Below, piece after piece: positions 34,360 to 43,556 of a DNA stretch of 64,000 bases. How positions within the stretch are numbered: position 1 is the first letter of the stretch; every line of letters starts with the position of its first letter. The notes under the pieces are model-generated. The model was not told the DNA's origin, ran no database searches, and was given only the letters and a program-made list of their open reading frames with translations. The stretch spans positions 1-64,000 of the forward strand of contig JAQTNA010000009.1 in the NCBI GenBank assembly GCA_028714035.1, written 5' to 3'. The DNA is from Rhodocyclaceae bacterium (GTDB lineage Bacteria; Pseudomonadota; Gammaproteobacteria; Burkholderiales; Rhodocyclaceae). The position numbers and the translations under genes were made by a program.

Positions 34360-34911
34360 TCAATGGTGGTGTGGGTGGCCGTCATCAATGATGGCCAGTT
34401 CATCGGCATGCGCGCCACGCACGGATCGTGGGCCGAGTTGCAGTCGTACCCAGGACACCCGGCCATCCGGGTCTTCCTGACGGCCCACAGCCAACACGCC
34501 GGTCACCGACACCAGGCCACGCATATGGGGCACGACCCAGCCTTGCTGATCAGGATCGAGATAAACCAGGAGGGTAGCGGGTGGCAGGTCGTCCGCGTCG
34601 CCGTCGGCATGCTCGCTCATCTGCACGGGCCTGGGCGCCAGCATGAAGCGCCCCGCCACGGGAACTTCCTGTTGCACCATGTAGCCCACCAGACGCACCG
34701 TTCGTCCCCGGGCCTGTTGCAGCACGGGGCTGAGTTCCAGCCCACCCGGCCCCACGGGGAGGTGGAAGAAATCTGAAAACCGTAGTTCAAGGGCGGGATC
34801 GGACAGGTTTCCCTGGGAGCAGGCCGAGCCCATCCAGAGTATGCCCAGCGTGATCAGCATCAGGCGCAGAGCAGTGACGAGGCGAGGCAAACCAGAAAGG
34901 GCTTTCATCAT
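34360..34911 (-). CDS. Putative lipoprotein with His-rich C-terminus
   Basis: A 183-residue protein with a lipoprotein signal (LMLITLGILWMGSAC; Cys about residue 31). The mature part contains RTVRLVGYMVQQEVPVAGRF and PATLLVYLDPDQQGWVVPHM, distantly like small periplasmic OB-type domains that accompany metal-handling proteins, but no firm family. The last five residues are HPHHH, preceded by DD, a likely metal-binding tail. It is encoded just upstream of the alkaline phosphatase, a zinc/magnesium enzyme, and probably shares its transcript. A role in metal supply is a guess only. Confidence 0.55.
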   Translation of the reverse strand: MMKALSGLPRLVTALRLMLITLGILWMGSACSQGNLSDPALELRFSDFFHLPVGPGGLELSPVLQQARGRTVRLVGYMVQQEVPVAGRFMLAPRPVQMSEHADGDADDLPPATLLVYLDPDQQGWVVPHMRGLVSVTGVLAVGRQEDPDGRVSWVRLQLGPRSVRGAHADELAIIDDGHPHHH

Positions 34912-35238
34912 GATGAGGGGCAGTTTCGTGCGGCGGGTGCCGGAACGACATCAGCGTACAGGGCGTACTTGGCAATATCGTGACACCCGGTGCAGGGAGG
35001 TTCGCAAAGGCGAATTCAGGTCGCCGCGGCATGGGTCGCCAAGGTCTTGGGCGCGGCCCCCGGATGCCGCCGGACACCGTAAAACTCCTGACATTTATCA
35101 GGGGTAGCATGGGAGCACCGGAGGATGAGTTTCCGGTGTCCACGCGTCACGCCCGGCTTTTCACCCCAGCCCTATTCACGCGCGCTTTCGTGGCTGCGGC
35201 CCCTTTCCCGGCCGCCTTCAGGCCTACAGGAGATAGCC
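34912..35238. other. Divergent intergenic region
   Basis: Separates the leftward lipoprotein/phosphatase genes from the rightward kinase. The kinase frame stays open through most of this region, but there is no start signal before 35298. No firm promoter found. A short inverted pair CCTGACA/...TATCAGG lies near 35088-35102. Confidence 0.35.
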
Positions 35239-35301
35239 ATGAGCATGTATTCGTTCATCGTTTTCACAAGCTTGCCGTCTGTCGGGAAGATAGGGGCATG
35301 A
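35239..35301 (+). CDS. 20-codon upstream ORF (possible leader peptide) of the histidine kinase
   Basis: ATG 35239 is preceded by CAGGAG at ideal distance, the best ribosome-binding site in the area. The product is MSMYSFIVFTSLPSVGKIGA, and its TGA overlaps the kinase ATG (ATGA, 35298-35301). So ribosomes ending here can restart on the kinase gene, whose own signal is poor. This is the arrangement of a translational coupling leader. The peptide has a hydrophobic first half and no run of a single regulatory amino acid. Confidence 0.5.
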   Translation: MSMYSFIVFTSLPSVGKIGA

Positions 35302-37781
35302 AAGTAAAGCACAGCTTCCGCCACACCATCCCCCGGGTCGCGGCAGATATTTGCCGCCCGACGAGGGTGATTTCTTCCGACACACGGAATCGGGATGTGT
35401 TCGAACTGTTCGAGGCGAACCCCGATTGGGTCAGCCTCCCGGTCACGGAGGACGGCCACCTCGTCGGCATGGTCAATCGGGACTCGTTCATGCGCAGCAT
35501 GGCGCGCCCCTTCCACGCGGAAATCTTCGGCAAGAAGCGTTGCAGCAAGCTGATGGATGAGTTCCCCGTGATCGCCGACACGGCCACCACCATCCAGGAT
35601 CTGGCCAGTCTCCTGGACGAGGGCGGACACGGCAGATCCATGGCCGACGGCTTCGTCATCATGCTGGAGGGCCGGGCGGTGGGCACCGGCCTGGCGCGGG
35701 ACGTGTTCCAGGCCCTCATGTACCTGGAGAAGCAGGCGGCGCAGGAGTTGCGCCAGCACCGCAATCATCTGGAGGATCTGGTACGGGAACGGACCGCCGA
35801 GGTCGCCAAGGCGGAGGCCCATGCCCGGCTGATACTGGAGTCCAGCGCCGACGGTCTCTACGGGTTGGACCGTTCGGGCCGGGTGACCTTCGTGAATCCG
35901 GCTGCCTGCCGCATCCTGGGGCACACCCCGGAGCGCATGATCGGCCGCTCCATTCATTCTCTGATCCATCGGAAACCGGGCGGCGACTCCGTGCCCGAGG
36001 AGGACTGCCCGACGTTTTGCGCCCTGAAGGAAGGAGCCGTCGTCAATGCCATGGACGACGTCTATTGGCATGTGGATGGGCATCCGGTCCCGGTGCTGTA
36101 CTCCACCCATCCCATCATCCAGGATGGTGTCCGGCTCGGGGTCGTCATCAGCTTCGTCGACATGACCGATAGGGAGAAATTCGAGGCCCAGCGCTCGCTG
36201 CTGGCGGCCATCGTCAGTTCATCGGAGGATGCCATCGTGGGCAACACCCTGGATGGCATGATCACCACCTGGAACGATGGCGCGACGAGGCTGTTCGGCT
36301 TCGAACCCGACGAGGCCCTGGGCAAGGCCGTGGCGATGGTGGTTCCTGCCGAACTCCGGGAGGAAGAAATGTCGCTCATGGTCCGCCTCGGGGCGGGAGA
36401 CCGGGTCCAGCCCTTCGAGACCTGGCGCCAGCGCAAGGACGGCATGCGCGTCCCGGTGCTCATCACGCTCTCGCCCATCCGGGACAGGAACGGCCAGATC
36501 GTCGGGGCGTCCAAGATTCTCCGGGACATCACCCTGCAGAAAGCCTCCCAGACGGCCCGGGAGAAGGCTCTCCTGGAAGCGGAAAGACTGGCGCGTGTTC
36601 GCAGCGAGTTCCTGGCCAACATGAGCCACGAAATCCGCACGCCCTTGAACGGTGTGCTGGGCATGGCCCAGGTCGGCCTTCGGGACAAGGAGGGGCATAG
36701 GGCGAAGGAGTACTTTACCCGCATTCTGGGCTCCGGCAAGCTCCTCCTGGGCGTGATCAACGACATCCTGGACTTCTCCAAAATCGAAGCCGGACACATG
36801 GGCATCGAAAGCGTGCCGGTCAACCTCGAAGAGCTTCTGGCTCAAGCCATGGAGATGCATCAGGAACGCGCAAGGGCCAAGAACATCACCATGCGCCTGG
36901 AAATGTCACCGGGCCTGCCCGCGAATTGCTTGAGCGATCATTTGCGCCTGGCCCAGATATTGGGCAACCTCATGTCCAATGCCGTCAAGTTTACCGAACA
37001 GGGAGAGGTCAGCCTTTCCGCAGCCCGGGAGCATGGCTGGTTGCTGTTCCGGGTGAAAGATAGCGGGATAGGCATCAGGCCGGAGCAGCTCGGGCGCATA
37101 TTCAGGGCGTTCGAGCAGGCCGATGGCTCCACCACCCGCCGCTTCGGCGGTACCGGCCTCGGGCTCGCCATCACCGAGCGCATCGTGGACCTGATGGGGG
37201 GAAGCATCCGAGTGGAGAGCTCGCCGGGATTGGGCAGCCTGTTTGAAGTCAGACTGCCCTTCGTCGAGACGTCCAGAACAGGAAAACCCGTGGTTCTTGA
37301 CCCGATAATCGTCGGCCTCGCGGAACCGGAGAGCCATCGGCTAGCCGACATCCGGGTGTTGGTGGTGGAGGACAACGACATGAACCGGATGGTGCTGGAG
37401 GAGATGCTGCAAAGGGATGGGGCGAGCGTCCTGCTGGCGGAGGACGGAGCGAGCGCCGTGGAACTGCTCGGCAAGCTCGGTGGCGATGGTTTCGACATCG
37501 TGCTCATGGACGTGCAGATGCCCGGCATGGACGGATACGAAACCACGCGCCGCATCGTGGAGATTGCCCCCGGTCTGCCCATCGTTGGTCAAACCGCCCA
37601 CGCCATGGCCGAGGACCGGGAGAAATGCCTGGCCGCCGGCATGGTGGACCACCTGGCCAAACCCATCGAGGAGGACGCCTTGCTGTCCGTCATCCTCAAG
37701 CACCTGCCCGGCGATTCCGGTTTCCGCCCGGCCAGGGGGTCCGCCATGCGCTTTGACAAGGCCATGGATATCTCGGCCTGA
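35298..37781 (+). CDS. Hybrid sensor histidine kinase (CBS-like, PAS-PAS-HisKA-HATPase-REC)
   Basis: An 827-residue, apparently soluble sensor. Residues ~1-140 resemble a CBS pair (NPDWVSLPVTEDGHLVGMVN). A coiled coil (about 145-180) leads into two PAS domains (about 185-300, LILESSADGLYGLDRSGRVT; and 305-420, DAIVGNTLDGMITTWNDGAT). HisKA has the phospho-acceptor His in FLANMSHEIRTPLNGVLGMA (about residue 442). The ATPase has NLMSNAVKFTEQG and FGGTGLGLAI. The C-terminal receiver has VLVVEDNDMNR and the Asp in IVLMDVQMPGMDGYE (about 736). All phosphorelay residues are present. No transmembrane segment, so it should sense a cytoplasmic cue. No separate response regulator adjacent. Translation probably couples to the 20-codon ORF. 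Confidence 0.9.
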   Translation: MKVKHSFRHTIPRVAADICRPTRVISSDTRNRDVFELFEANPDWVSLPVTEDGHLVGMVNRDSFMRSMARPFHAEIFGKKRCSKLMDEFPVIADTATTIQDLASLLDEGGHGRSMADGFVIMLEGRAVGTGLARDVFQALMYLEKQAAQELRQHRNHLEDLVRERTAEVAKAEAHARLILESSADGLYGLDRSGRVTFVNPAACRILGHTPERMIGRSIHSLIHRKPGGDSVPEEDCPTFCALKEGAVVNAMDDVYWHVDGHPVPVLYSTHPIIQDGVRLGVVISFVDMTDREKFEAQRSLLAAIVSSSEDAIVGNTLDGMITTWNDGATRLFGFEPDEALGKAVAMVVPAELREEEMSLMVRLGAGDRVQPFETWRQRKDGMRVPVLITLSPIRDRNGQIVGASKILRDITLQKASQTAREKALLEAERLARVRSEFLANMSHEIRTPLNGVLGMAQVGLRDKEGHRAKEYFTRILGSGKLLLGVINDILDFSKIEAGHMGIESVPVNLEELLAQAMEMHQERARAKNITMRLEMSPGLPANCLSDHLRLAQILGNLMSNAVKFTEQGEVSLSAAREHGWLLFRVKDSGIGIRPEQLGRIFRAFEQADGSTTRRFGGTGLGLAITERIVDLMGGSIRVESSPGLGSLFEVRLPFVETSRTGKPVVLDPIIVGLAEPESHRLADIRVLVVEDNDMNRMVLEEMLQRDGASVLLAEDGASAVELLGKLGGDGFDIVLMDVQMPGMDGYETTRRIVEIAPGLPIVGQTAHAMAEDREKCLAAGMVDHLAKPIEEDALLSVILKHLPGDSGFRPARGSAMRFDKAMDISA

Positions 37782-37944
37782 ATGGATGCCGAGCGGCTCG
37801 ACCCTCTTTCGGGCCGAAGTGGCCCGGTCGCCAGACAGGCTGCACCATTCCTCAAGCCCAAAGCGGGCCTCGCGTCACGTTACGGTAGCGCCAGGTGCGA
37901 GCTGGGTTTTCGAGGAAGCTCATGGCTGAAAATCAGGCAAAGAA

Positions 37945-37980
37945 AAAGCCCGCCAACCTTTTGAGTTAGCGGGCTTTTCT
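37945..37980. terminator. Bidirectional Rho-independent terminator
   Basis: Stem AAAGCCCGC (37945-37953) with GCGGGCTTT (37969-37977), T-run on both strands (TTTTCTT rightward, TTTTTCTTT leftward). It ends the kinase transcript on one side and the tRNA-Ser transcript on the other. Confidence 0.85.
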
Positions 37981-37988
37981 TCGAATCC

Positions 37989-38079
37989 TGGCGGAGAGGG
38001 AGGGATTCGAACCCTCGTTAGGATATTATCCTAAACACGCTTTCCAGGCGTGCGACTTAAACCGCTCATCCACCTCTCC
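37989..38079 (-). tRNA. tRNA-Ser (anticodon GGA)
   Basis: A 91-nt tRNA with encoded CCA. The acceptor stem GGAGAGG/CCTCTCC, anticodon loop CTGGAAA (anticodon GGA at 38043-38045, reading UCC/UCU), a long variable arm (TTAGGATAATATCCTAA) typical of tRNA-Ser, and T-loop GGTTCGAATCC all fit. It is followed on its strand by the shared terminator at 37945-37980. Confidence 0.96.
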
Positions 38080-38667
38080 GGGAAAGGCGCGCATTTTAGC
38101 AGACTGCCGGCAAATTGGAAGCCCTACGGGTTGATTCTTTGTGGGGCACAAGGAATCCGGCATATGCCGCCCTACCCTGGTCATGGTGGTCGAGTCTTTC
38201 CGGTTCACCAGGATACTATCTCTCAGGCGCAGTCCAAGGGCACCGGGCTTCCTGTCACCCTCCCGCCGGCAAAAATCGCCCAGGTCCAACCTGGAAACCT
38301 CGGTTTTAACCGCAGAGACGCGAAGGCGCGGAGGAAAAACAAGGCGTTATAGCCGGTTTCTGTTTCACCCATCGGGTGAGCCTGAGATACCTGTCAGGTC
38401 TGGTTTTCTCAGCGTCTCCGCGCCTCTGCGGTGAATCAAGTGCTTTTTCCAGGTTCAAAGCGCCCCGGACGAACCGAAGCCGCCCTCCCCCCGCGCCAAC
38501 GGGTGTAGCAAGCCCGACATGTTCCGCTCCCCGTTAATTAGTTCACGTTTGGAAGCAAGGAAGTGCTGCTATCGTACTCCTGCGCGGTGCCAGAAATGCT
38601 TTGGGGAAGGGGGCGGTTCGGCGCCAAGGACCGCTCTTGTCCCGGCGGAATGCACCAAGGAGGTTTC
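38080..38667. other. Intergenic region holding repeat B1 and the PhnD-like gene promoter region
   Basis: About 590 bp between tRNA-Ser and the PhnD-like gene. It contains repeat B1 (38307-38439). Near the gene, TTTGGA-16 bp-TATCGT (about 38550-38577) is a weak candidate promoter. The stretch 38096-38300 shows no gene I can support. Confidence 0.4.
38307..38439. repeat. Dispersed inverted-repeat element type B, copy 1
   Basis: Left end ACCGCAGAGACGCGAAGGCG, right end CAGCGTCTCCGCGCCTCTGC followed by GGTGAA, which are nearly inverse of each other, around about 75 bp of unrelated middle. Similar ends occur at 41764-41875 and 45385-45518. Confidence 0.75.
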
Positions 38668-39489
38668 ATGAAATCCATCAATACCTTGATCCTCGGCTTC
38701 CTGCTGATTCTCGCGCCATCGGCCTGGGCCGCGGAAAAGGTGTACACCTTCGGTGTCGTGCCTCAACAGGCCGCTTCCGAAATGGAGGAGACCTGGGCGC
38801 CATTTCTGGCCTGGGTGTCGGCCAAGAGCGGCGTCAAGCTGCGTTTCGAGACGGCCCCGGACATCCCCACCTTCGAGAAACGACTGGGACAGGGTAAGTA
38901 CGATATTGCGTACATGAATCCCTATCACTACACGGTTTTCCACAAGAAGCCTGGCTACGAGGCATTGGCCAAGGAAAAAGACCGCAAGATCAAGGGCATC
39001 CTGGTGGTAAGGAAAGACAGTTCCATCAAGGACATCCGGGACCTGAACGGCGCCACCCTGGTATTCCCTGCCCCTGCCGCCTTCGCCGCCAGCATCCTGC
39101 CCAGAGTGGCGCTACGCAAGGAAGGGATCGCCTTCACACCGAAGTTCGTTACGTCCCATGACTCGGTTTATCTCATTGTCGCCCGCGGCCAGCATCCCGC
39201 CGGCGGCGGCATCGTGCGCACCCTGGAAATGCTGGATCCGGCGGTCCAGGGCGAACTGAGGGTTTTGTGGAGCACGCCGGGGTACACGTCCCATGCTATT
39301 GCCGGCAACCCCAGACTCACCAAGGCCATAGCAATAAAGCTGCGGGACACGCTGGTCGGCATGGGCGACGACCCTGTGGGCCGGAAAATGCTCAGCCTGA
39401 TCGGCTTCCGGGGCATGGACCCCGCTCGCGACAGCGACTGGGACGATATCCGCCAGTTGCACATCACGGAGCAGGATACGCTCGAATAA
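38668..39489 (+). CDS. PhnD-like phosphate/phosphonate-type periplasmic binding protein
   Basis: A 273-residue exported solute-binding protein. Signal peptide (about 1-21, LILGFLLILAPSAWA), then the PhnD-like fold: YTFGVVPQQAASEMEETWAP, FEKRLGQGKYDIAYMNPYHY and GILVVRKDSSIKDIRDLNGA, followed by SHDSVYLIVARGQHPAGGGI. The gene has a strong AGGAGG site before ATG 38668. No ABC permease or ATPase gene is adjacent, so this is an orphan binding protein; such orphans often feed a sensor kinase instead of a transporter. Two hybrid or classical kinases lie in the window, but neither has a periplasmic PhnD-type domain, so no partner can be named. Confidence 0.82.
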   Translation: MKSINTLILGFLLILAPSAWAAEKVYTFGVVPQQAASEMEETWAPFLAWVSAKSGVKLRFETAPDIPTFEKRLGQGKYDIAYMNPYHYTVFHKKPGYEALAKEKDRKIKGILVVRKDSSIKDIRDLNGATLVFPAPAAFAASILPRVALRKEGIAFTPKFVTSHDSVYLIVARGQHPAGGGIVRTLEMLDPAVQGELRVLWSTPGYTSHAIAGNPRLTKAIAIKLRDTLVGMGDDPVGRKMLSLIGFRGMDPARDSDWDDIRQLHITEQDTLE

Positions 39490-39555
39490 TCCCGGAAGCC
39501 CGGTTGAGCGGAGGCCGGAGGCACGGAGCGTCGCCGGCCCCGTGGGCACAAGGCT

Positions 39556-39984
39556 CTAGATATCCGCGGGCGCCAGCATCGTCGCCTCGCCGGTAATCAC
39601 CACGGTATCACCCACGGTACATACCGTGTCCAGGACCACGCGGCGCTTTGCGGGAATGACGGACTTTACGGTTACCGTGGCCTTCACCGTGTCTCCGGGG
39701 CGCACCGGAGCGCGGAAGGACAGGGTCTGCCCCAGGTAGATCGTGCCCGGTCCGGGAAGCCGGTTGGCGAGCACGGCCGAGATCAGGCCCGCGGAGAGCA
39801 TGCCGTGGGCGATGCGTCCGCCGAAAACCGTGGTCTTGGCGTATTCCTCGTCCAGGTGGGCCGGATTGATGTCGCCGGACACGGCGGAAAACAGAATGAT
39901 GTCCGCCTCGGTGATGGTCTTCGTGAAGCTGGCCGTCATGCCGACGGCGAGTTCAGAAGCGGTATAGCCGATTTTTTGGGTCAT
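39556..39984 (-). CDS. MaoC-type (R)-specific enoyl-CoA hydratase
   Basis: A 142-residue single hot-dog-fold hydratase, similar to PhaJ. The hydratase-2 motif is FSAVSGDINPAHLDEEYAKT (about residues 31-50), with catalytic Asp and His in the D-x4-H pattern, followed by GGRIAHGMLSAGLISAVL. It would hydrate trans-2-enoyl-CoA to (R)-3-hydroxyacyl-CoA, linking fatty-acid oxidation to (R)-hydroxyacyl use such as polyhydroxyalkanoate. AAGGAG precedes the ATG. It is in the same direction as the ETF-QO, ligase and dehydrogenase genes upstream, with repeat H2 between it and the first. Confidence 0.88.
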   Translation of the reverse strand: MTQKIGYTASELAVGMTASFTKTITEADIILFSAVSGDINPAHLDEEYAKTTVFGGRIAHGMLSAGLISAVLANRLPGPGTIYLGQTLSFRAPVRPGDTVKATVTVKSVIPAKRRVVLDTVCTVGDTVVITGEATMLAPADI

Positions 39985-40000
39985 GCTCCAACTCCTTCAT

Positions 40001-40092
40001 GGGTAAGGGGTAAGCGGCAAGAGGTGAGAGGTGGCCCCTGGCGCGCCGCAGGCGCGGAGACTTTCCCGCCTCACCGCTGACCGCTGACGGTT
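40001..40092. repeat. Heptanucleotide-period repeat H2
   Basis: Left arm GGTAAGG-GGTAAGC-GGCAAGA-GGTGAGA, centre palindrome GCGCGCCGCAGGCGCG, right arm CCTCACC-GCTGACC-GCTGACG, i.e. an imperfect inverse of the left. It fills the gap between ETF-QO and the MaoC gene and ends 1 bp from the ETF-QO stop codon. Confidence 0.65.
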
Positions 40093-40093
40093 A

Positions 40094-41728
40094 TTACATG
40101 TTGGGATAAGCCGGACCGCCGCCACCCTCGGGCACGGTCCACTCGATGTTCTGGGTCGGATCCTTGATGTCGCAGGTCTTGCAGTGCACGCAGTTCTGGG
40201 CATTGATCTGCATGCGCGGGTTGCTGCCGTCCGCATCAAGGACAATCTCGTACACCCCGGCCGGACAATAGCGCTGCTCGGGCGCGTCATAGAGCGCCAG
40301 GTTGAGGGAAATCGGGACGCTCGCATCCTTCAGCTTCAGGTGGCAGGGCTGGTTCTCCTCGTGGTTGGTACTGGAGAGGAAGACCGAGGACAGGCGATCG
40401 AAACTGATGACACCGTCCGGCTTGGGGTAGGCGATGGGTTTGCAGTCCGCCGCCTTCTTCGTTTGCAGATGGTCGGCGTGATGATGCAGGGTCCAGGGAG
40501 CCTTGCCACGGAACAGATAGGTATCCAGGGCGGAATAGGCGATGCCACCCAGGAGACCCCAGCGAAAAGACGGTCGGATGTTGCGCGCCAGTTCCAGTTC
40601 CTGCCACACCCAGCTCGCCTTGAGCCTGTCGGTGTAGGCAACGGCCTCGTTGGCGGGCGTTTCAAAGGCCAGCAACTCGAACACCGCCTCCGCCGCGAGC
40701 ATGCCGGACTTCATGCCGGTGTGGCTGCCCTTGATCTTGGTGACGTTCAGGAAGCCGGCGGTGTCACCCACCAGCAGGCCGCCCGGAAAGGTCAGCCTGG
40801 GCAGGGATTGAAGACCGCCCTCGGACAGGACGCGGGCACCGTAGGCGATGCGGCGACCACCTTCCAGCGTCGGCTTGATCGCCGGGTGGTGCTTGAAGCG
40901 CTGGAATTCCTCGAAAGGCGACAGGAAGGGATTCGGGTAGTCCAGGCCGACCACGAAACCCACGGACACCAGGTTGTCATCCAGGTGGTAGACGAAGGAA
41001 CCGCCGTAGGTATCGGTGGGCAGGGGCCAGCCCACGGTGTGCATGGTCAGGCCGGGCTTGTGTTTGCCCGGCTCCACCTGCCACAGCTCCTTGATCCCCA
41101 GGCCGTAGGTCGGGGGATCGGCATCCCGCCTGAGATCGAAGCGGCTCCAGAGCTGCTTGGTCAGCGAGCCGCGGCAGCCTTCGGCAAAAATCGTCTGCCG
41201 CGCCAGCAGTTCCATGCCTTCCTGATGATTGGCCGTCGGCTGCCCGTCCTTGCCCACGCCCATGTCGCCCGTGGCCACGCCGCGCACGGCGCCCTGCTCG
41301 TCGTAGAGCACCTCGGCGGCGGCGAATCCCGGGTAGATTTCCACGCCCAGGGCCTCCGCCTCCTGCGCCAGCCAGCGGCAGACATTGCCCAGGCTGACGA
41401 TGTAGTTGCCTTCGTTGTGCATGCTGGGTGGCGTCGGCAGGCGAACCGATGCGCCCTCGGTGAGGAACATGAAGCGGTCTTCGGTCACCGGGGTGTTGAG
41501 AGGGGCGTTCCTCTCCTTCCAGTCCGGGAAAAGCTCGTTCAGTGCCCGAGGCTCCAGGATCGCCCCGGACAGGATATGGGCACCGATCTCGGCGCCCTTC
41601 TCCAGCAGGCAGACCGACACTTCCCGGCCCGCATCCAGAGCCAACTGTTTCAGGCGGATGGCGGCAGAGAGGCCCGAAGGCCCGCCGCCCACCACCACCA
41701 CATCGTATTCCATGGATTCCCGGCTCAT
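40094..41728 (-). CDS. Electron-transfer flavoprotein:ubiquinone oxidoreductase (ETF-QO)
   Basis: A 544-residue membrane-associated FAD/[4Fe-4S] enzyme passing electrons from reduced ETF to ubiquinone. N-terminal FAD motif [17 protein letters not shown] (about residues 9-25), then [19 protein letters not shown] and [13 protein letters not shown]. The iron-sulfur site near the C-terminus is [15 protein letters not shown] plus an earlier Cys in [10 protein letters not shown]. The length is normal. ATG 41728 is preceded by AAGGAG. It completes the electron path from the acyl-CoA dehydrogenase and EtfAB encoded upstream on the same strand. Confidence 0.96.
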   Translation of the reverse strand: MSRESMEYDVVVVGGGPSGLSAAIRLKQLALDAGREVSVCLLEKGAEIGAHILSGAILEPRALNELFPDWKERNAPLNTPVTEDRFMFLTEGASVRLPTPPSMHNEGNYIVSLGNVCRWLAQEAEALGVEIYPGFAAAEVLYDEQGAVRGVATGDMGVGKDGQPTANHQEGMELLARQTIFAEGCRGSLTKQLWSRFDLRRDADPPTYGLGIKELWQVEPGKHKPGLTMHTVGWPLPTDTYGGSFVYHLDDNLVSVGFVVGLDYPNPFLSPFEEFQRFKHHPAIKPTLEGGRRIAYGARVLSEGGLQSLPRLTFPGGLLVGDTAGFLNVTKIKGSHTGMKSGMLAAEAVFELLAFETPANEAVAYTDRLKASWVWQELELARNIRPSFRWGLLGGIAYSALDTYLFRGKAPWTLHHHADHLQTKKAADCKPIAYPKPDGVISFDRLSSVFLSSTNHEENQPCHLKLKDASVPISLNLALYDAPEQRYCPAGVYEIVLDADGSNPRMQINAQNCVHCKTCDIKDPTQNIEWTVPEGGGGPAYPNM

Positions 41729-41763
41729 CTCGTCTCCTTGTTGTTGGGAAAAGACAAAAAACT

Positions 41764-41875
41764 CACCATGGCGGCGCAGAGGAAAAGGAAATGCCAAGTT
41801 GTTGAACCGAACTACCCATCCGGTAACGCGATTGCATCAATCGGGCTCTTGTCTTCTCTGCACCTCTGCGGTTGT
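41764..41875. repeat. Dispersed inverted-repeat element type B, copy 2 (degenerate)
   Basis: Left end ACCATGGCGGCGCAGAGGA is shortened; right end TCTTCTCTGCACCTCTGCGG matches the right ends of copies 1 and 3. Lies between the acyl-CoA ligase gene and ETF-QO. Confidence 0.55.
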
Positions 41876-41886
41876 TTCAGTCTTTC

Positions 41887-43530
41887 TTACTCGATCGCTT
41901 CCGCCGACTTGCTTTGTTGGCGCAGGACGAACTTCTGGATCTTGCCGGTGGAGGTCTTGGGCAAGGGGCCGAACACCACCTTTCTGGGCACCTTGAAGCG
42001 GGCCAGTTGGGCGCGGCAGTGTTCGATCATTTCCTCCTCGGTGACCTTGGCGCCGTCCTTCAATTCCACGTAGGCGCAGGGCACCTCGCCCCACTTCGGG
42101 TCCGGATAGGCCACCACCGCCACGGCGATCACCGCGGGATGGCGATAGACCGCATCTTCCACCTCAAGGGACGAGATGTTCTCGCCGCCGGAAATGATGA
42201 TGTCCTTGGAGCGGTCCTTGATCTTGACGTAACCGTCGGAATGCACCACGGCCAGGTCTCCCGTATGGAACCAGCCCCCGGCGAAACTCTCCTCCGTGGC
42301 CTTGGGATTCTTCAGGTAGCCCTTCATGACCAGGTTGCCGCGGAACATGATCTCGCCCATGGTCTCGCCGTCCCAGGGCACCTCCTCCATGGTGTTCGGG
42401 TCGAGCACCTTGATGGCTTCCTGCATGTGGTAGGGCACGCCCTGACGGCCGTTCCTCGCGGCGCGCATTTCGATCGGCAGGCTATCCCATTCCTCGTGCT
42501 TGGCGCACACCGCGGCCGGACCATAGGTTTCCGTCAGGCCATAGACGTGGGTCAGATCGAAGCCCAGCCGTTCCATGCCCTCGATGATGGAGGCGGGAGG
42601 CGCGGCGCCGGCGATGAGGGCGCTCACCTTGTGTTCCACGCCGGCCCGGACACTTTCCGGGGCATTGATGAGCATGCCATGGACGATGGGCGCGGCACAG
42701 TAATGGGTAACCTTGTGCTTCCTGATCAGATCGAAGATCAGCGTGGCATCAATCTTCCTCAGACAGATACTCACCCCCGAATTGGCCGCCATGGTCCAGG
42801 GGAAGCACCAGCCGTTGCAGTGGAACATGGGCAGGGTCCACAGGTAAACGGAGTGCTGCGGCATGCCCCAGGAAATGATGTTGGAAGCCGCGTTCAGGTA
42901 AGCACCCCGGTGGTGATAGACGACGCCCTTGGGGTTGCCCGTGGTGCCCGACGTGTAGTTCAAGGAGATGGCGTTCCACTCGTCGGACGGCAGGCTCCAG
43001 GCGAAATTGGGGTCGCCCTCCTTGAGGAAATCCTCGTACTCGATGCTGCCGATCAGGTCGCCACCGACGAAGCTGTCGTCGGCCACGTCAATCACCAGGG
43101 GACGCTTGCTGCTCATCATGGCCAGGGCCTTCGTCATGGTGCCGGAGAACTCCGGGTCGGTGATGACCACCTTGGCCTCGCCGTGATCCAGCATGAAGGC
43201 TATGGCTTCCGGGTCCAGCCGGGTGTTCAAGGTGTTCACCACGGCGCCGCACATGGGCACGCCGAAATGGCAATCGAACATGGCCGGGACATTGGGCAGC
43301 ATCACCGCCACCGTATCGCCTACGCCCATGCCGCGCTGTTTCAGCGCCGAAGCCAGGCGGCGGCAGCGCTGGTAGGTTTCCTTCCAGGTGTATTGCCTGT
43401 CGCCGTGGATGATCGCCGGACGGTTCGGGTAGATGAAGGCCGAGCGCTCCAGGTAGGACAGGGGCGACAGCTGGGCAAAATTGGCCTGGTTCTTGTCCAG
43501 GCCGAGATTGAAGGGATTGACCGTATTCAT
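41887..43530 (-). CDS. Acyl-CoA synthetase (AMP-forming, long-chain type)
   Basis: A 547-residue ligase activating fatty acids to acyl-CoA with ATP. The AMP-binding motif is SLNYTSGTTGNPKGVVYHHR (about 178-197), followed by HVYGLTETYGPAAV, the WFHTGDLAVVHSDGYVKIKD hinge region near residue 410 and the C-terminal Lys in KTSTGKIQKFVLR. All parts are present. The sequence is closest to medium/long-chain acyl-CoA ligases; exact chain length cannot be told. ATG 43530 has AGGAG upstream. It follows the dehydrogenase gene by 26 bp and probably shares its transcript. Confidence 0.92.
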   Translation of the reverse strand: MNTVNPFNLGLDKNQANFAQLSPLSYLERSAFIYPNRPAIIHGDRQYTWKETYQRCRRLASALKQRGMGVGDTVAVMLPNVPAMFDCHFGVPMCGAVVNTLNTRLDPEAIAFMLDHGEAKVVITDPEFSGTMTKALAMMSSKRPLVIDVADDSFVGGDLIGSIEYEDFLKEGDPNFAWSLPSDEWNAISLNYTSGTTGNPKGVVYHHRGAYLNAASNIISWGMPQHSVYLWTLPMFHCNGWCFPWTMAANSGVSICLRKIDATLIFDLIRKHKVTHYCAAPIVHGMLINAPESVRAGVEHKVSALIAGAAPPASIIEGMERLGFDLTHVYGLTETYGPAAVCAKHEEWDSLPIEMRAARNGRQGVPYHMQEAIKVLDPNTMEEVPWDGETMGEIMFRGNLVMKGYLKNPKATEESFAGGWFHTGDLAVVHSDGYVKIKDRSKDIIISGGENISSLEVEDAVYRHPAVIAVAVVAYPDPKWGEVPCAYVELKDGAKVTEEEMIEHCRAQLARFKVPRKVVFGPLPKTSTGKIQKFVLRQQSKSAEAIE

Positions 43531-43556
43531 GGATGACTCCTGAACGCTCCGCAAGT

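Noticed and set aside
32072..34480. Rightward frame of 802 codons opposite alkaline phosphatase
   Set aside because: His/Gly/Val-rich antisense product with no family likeness; the leftward frame has complete phosphatase motifs and a signal peptide.
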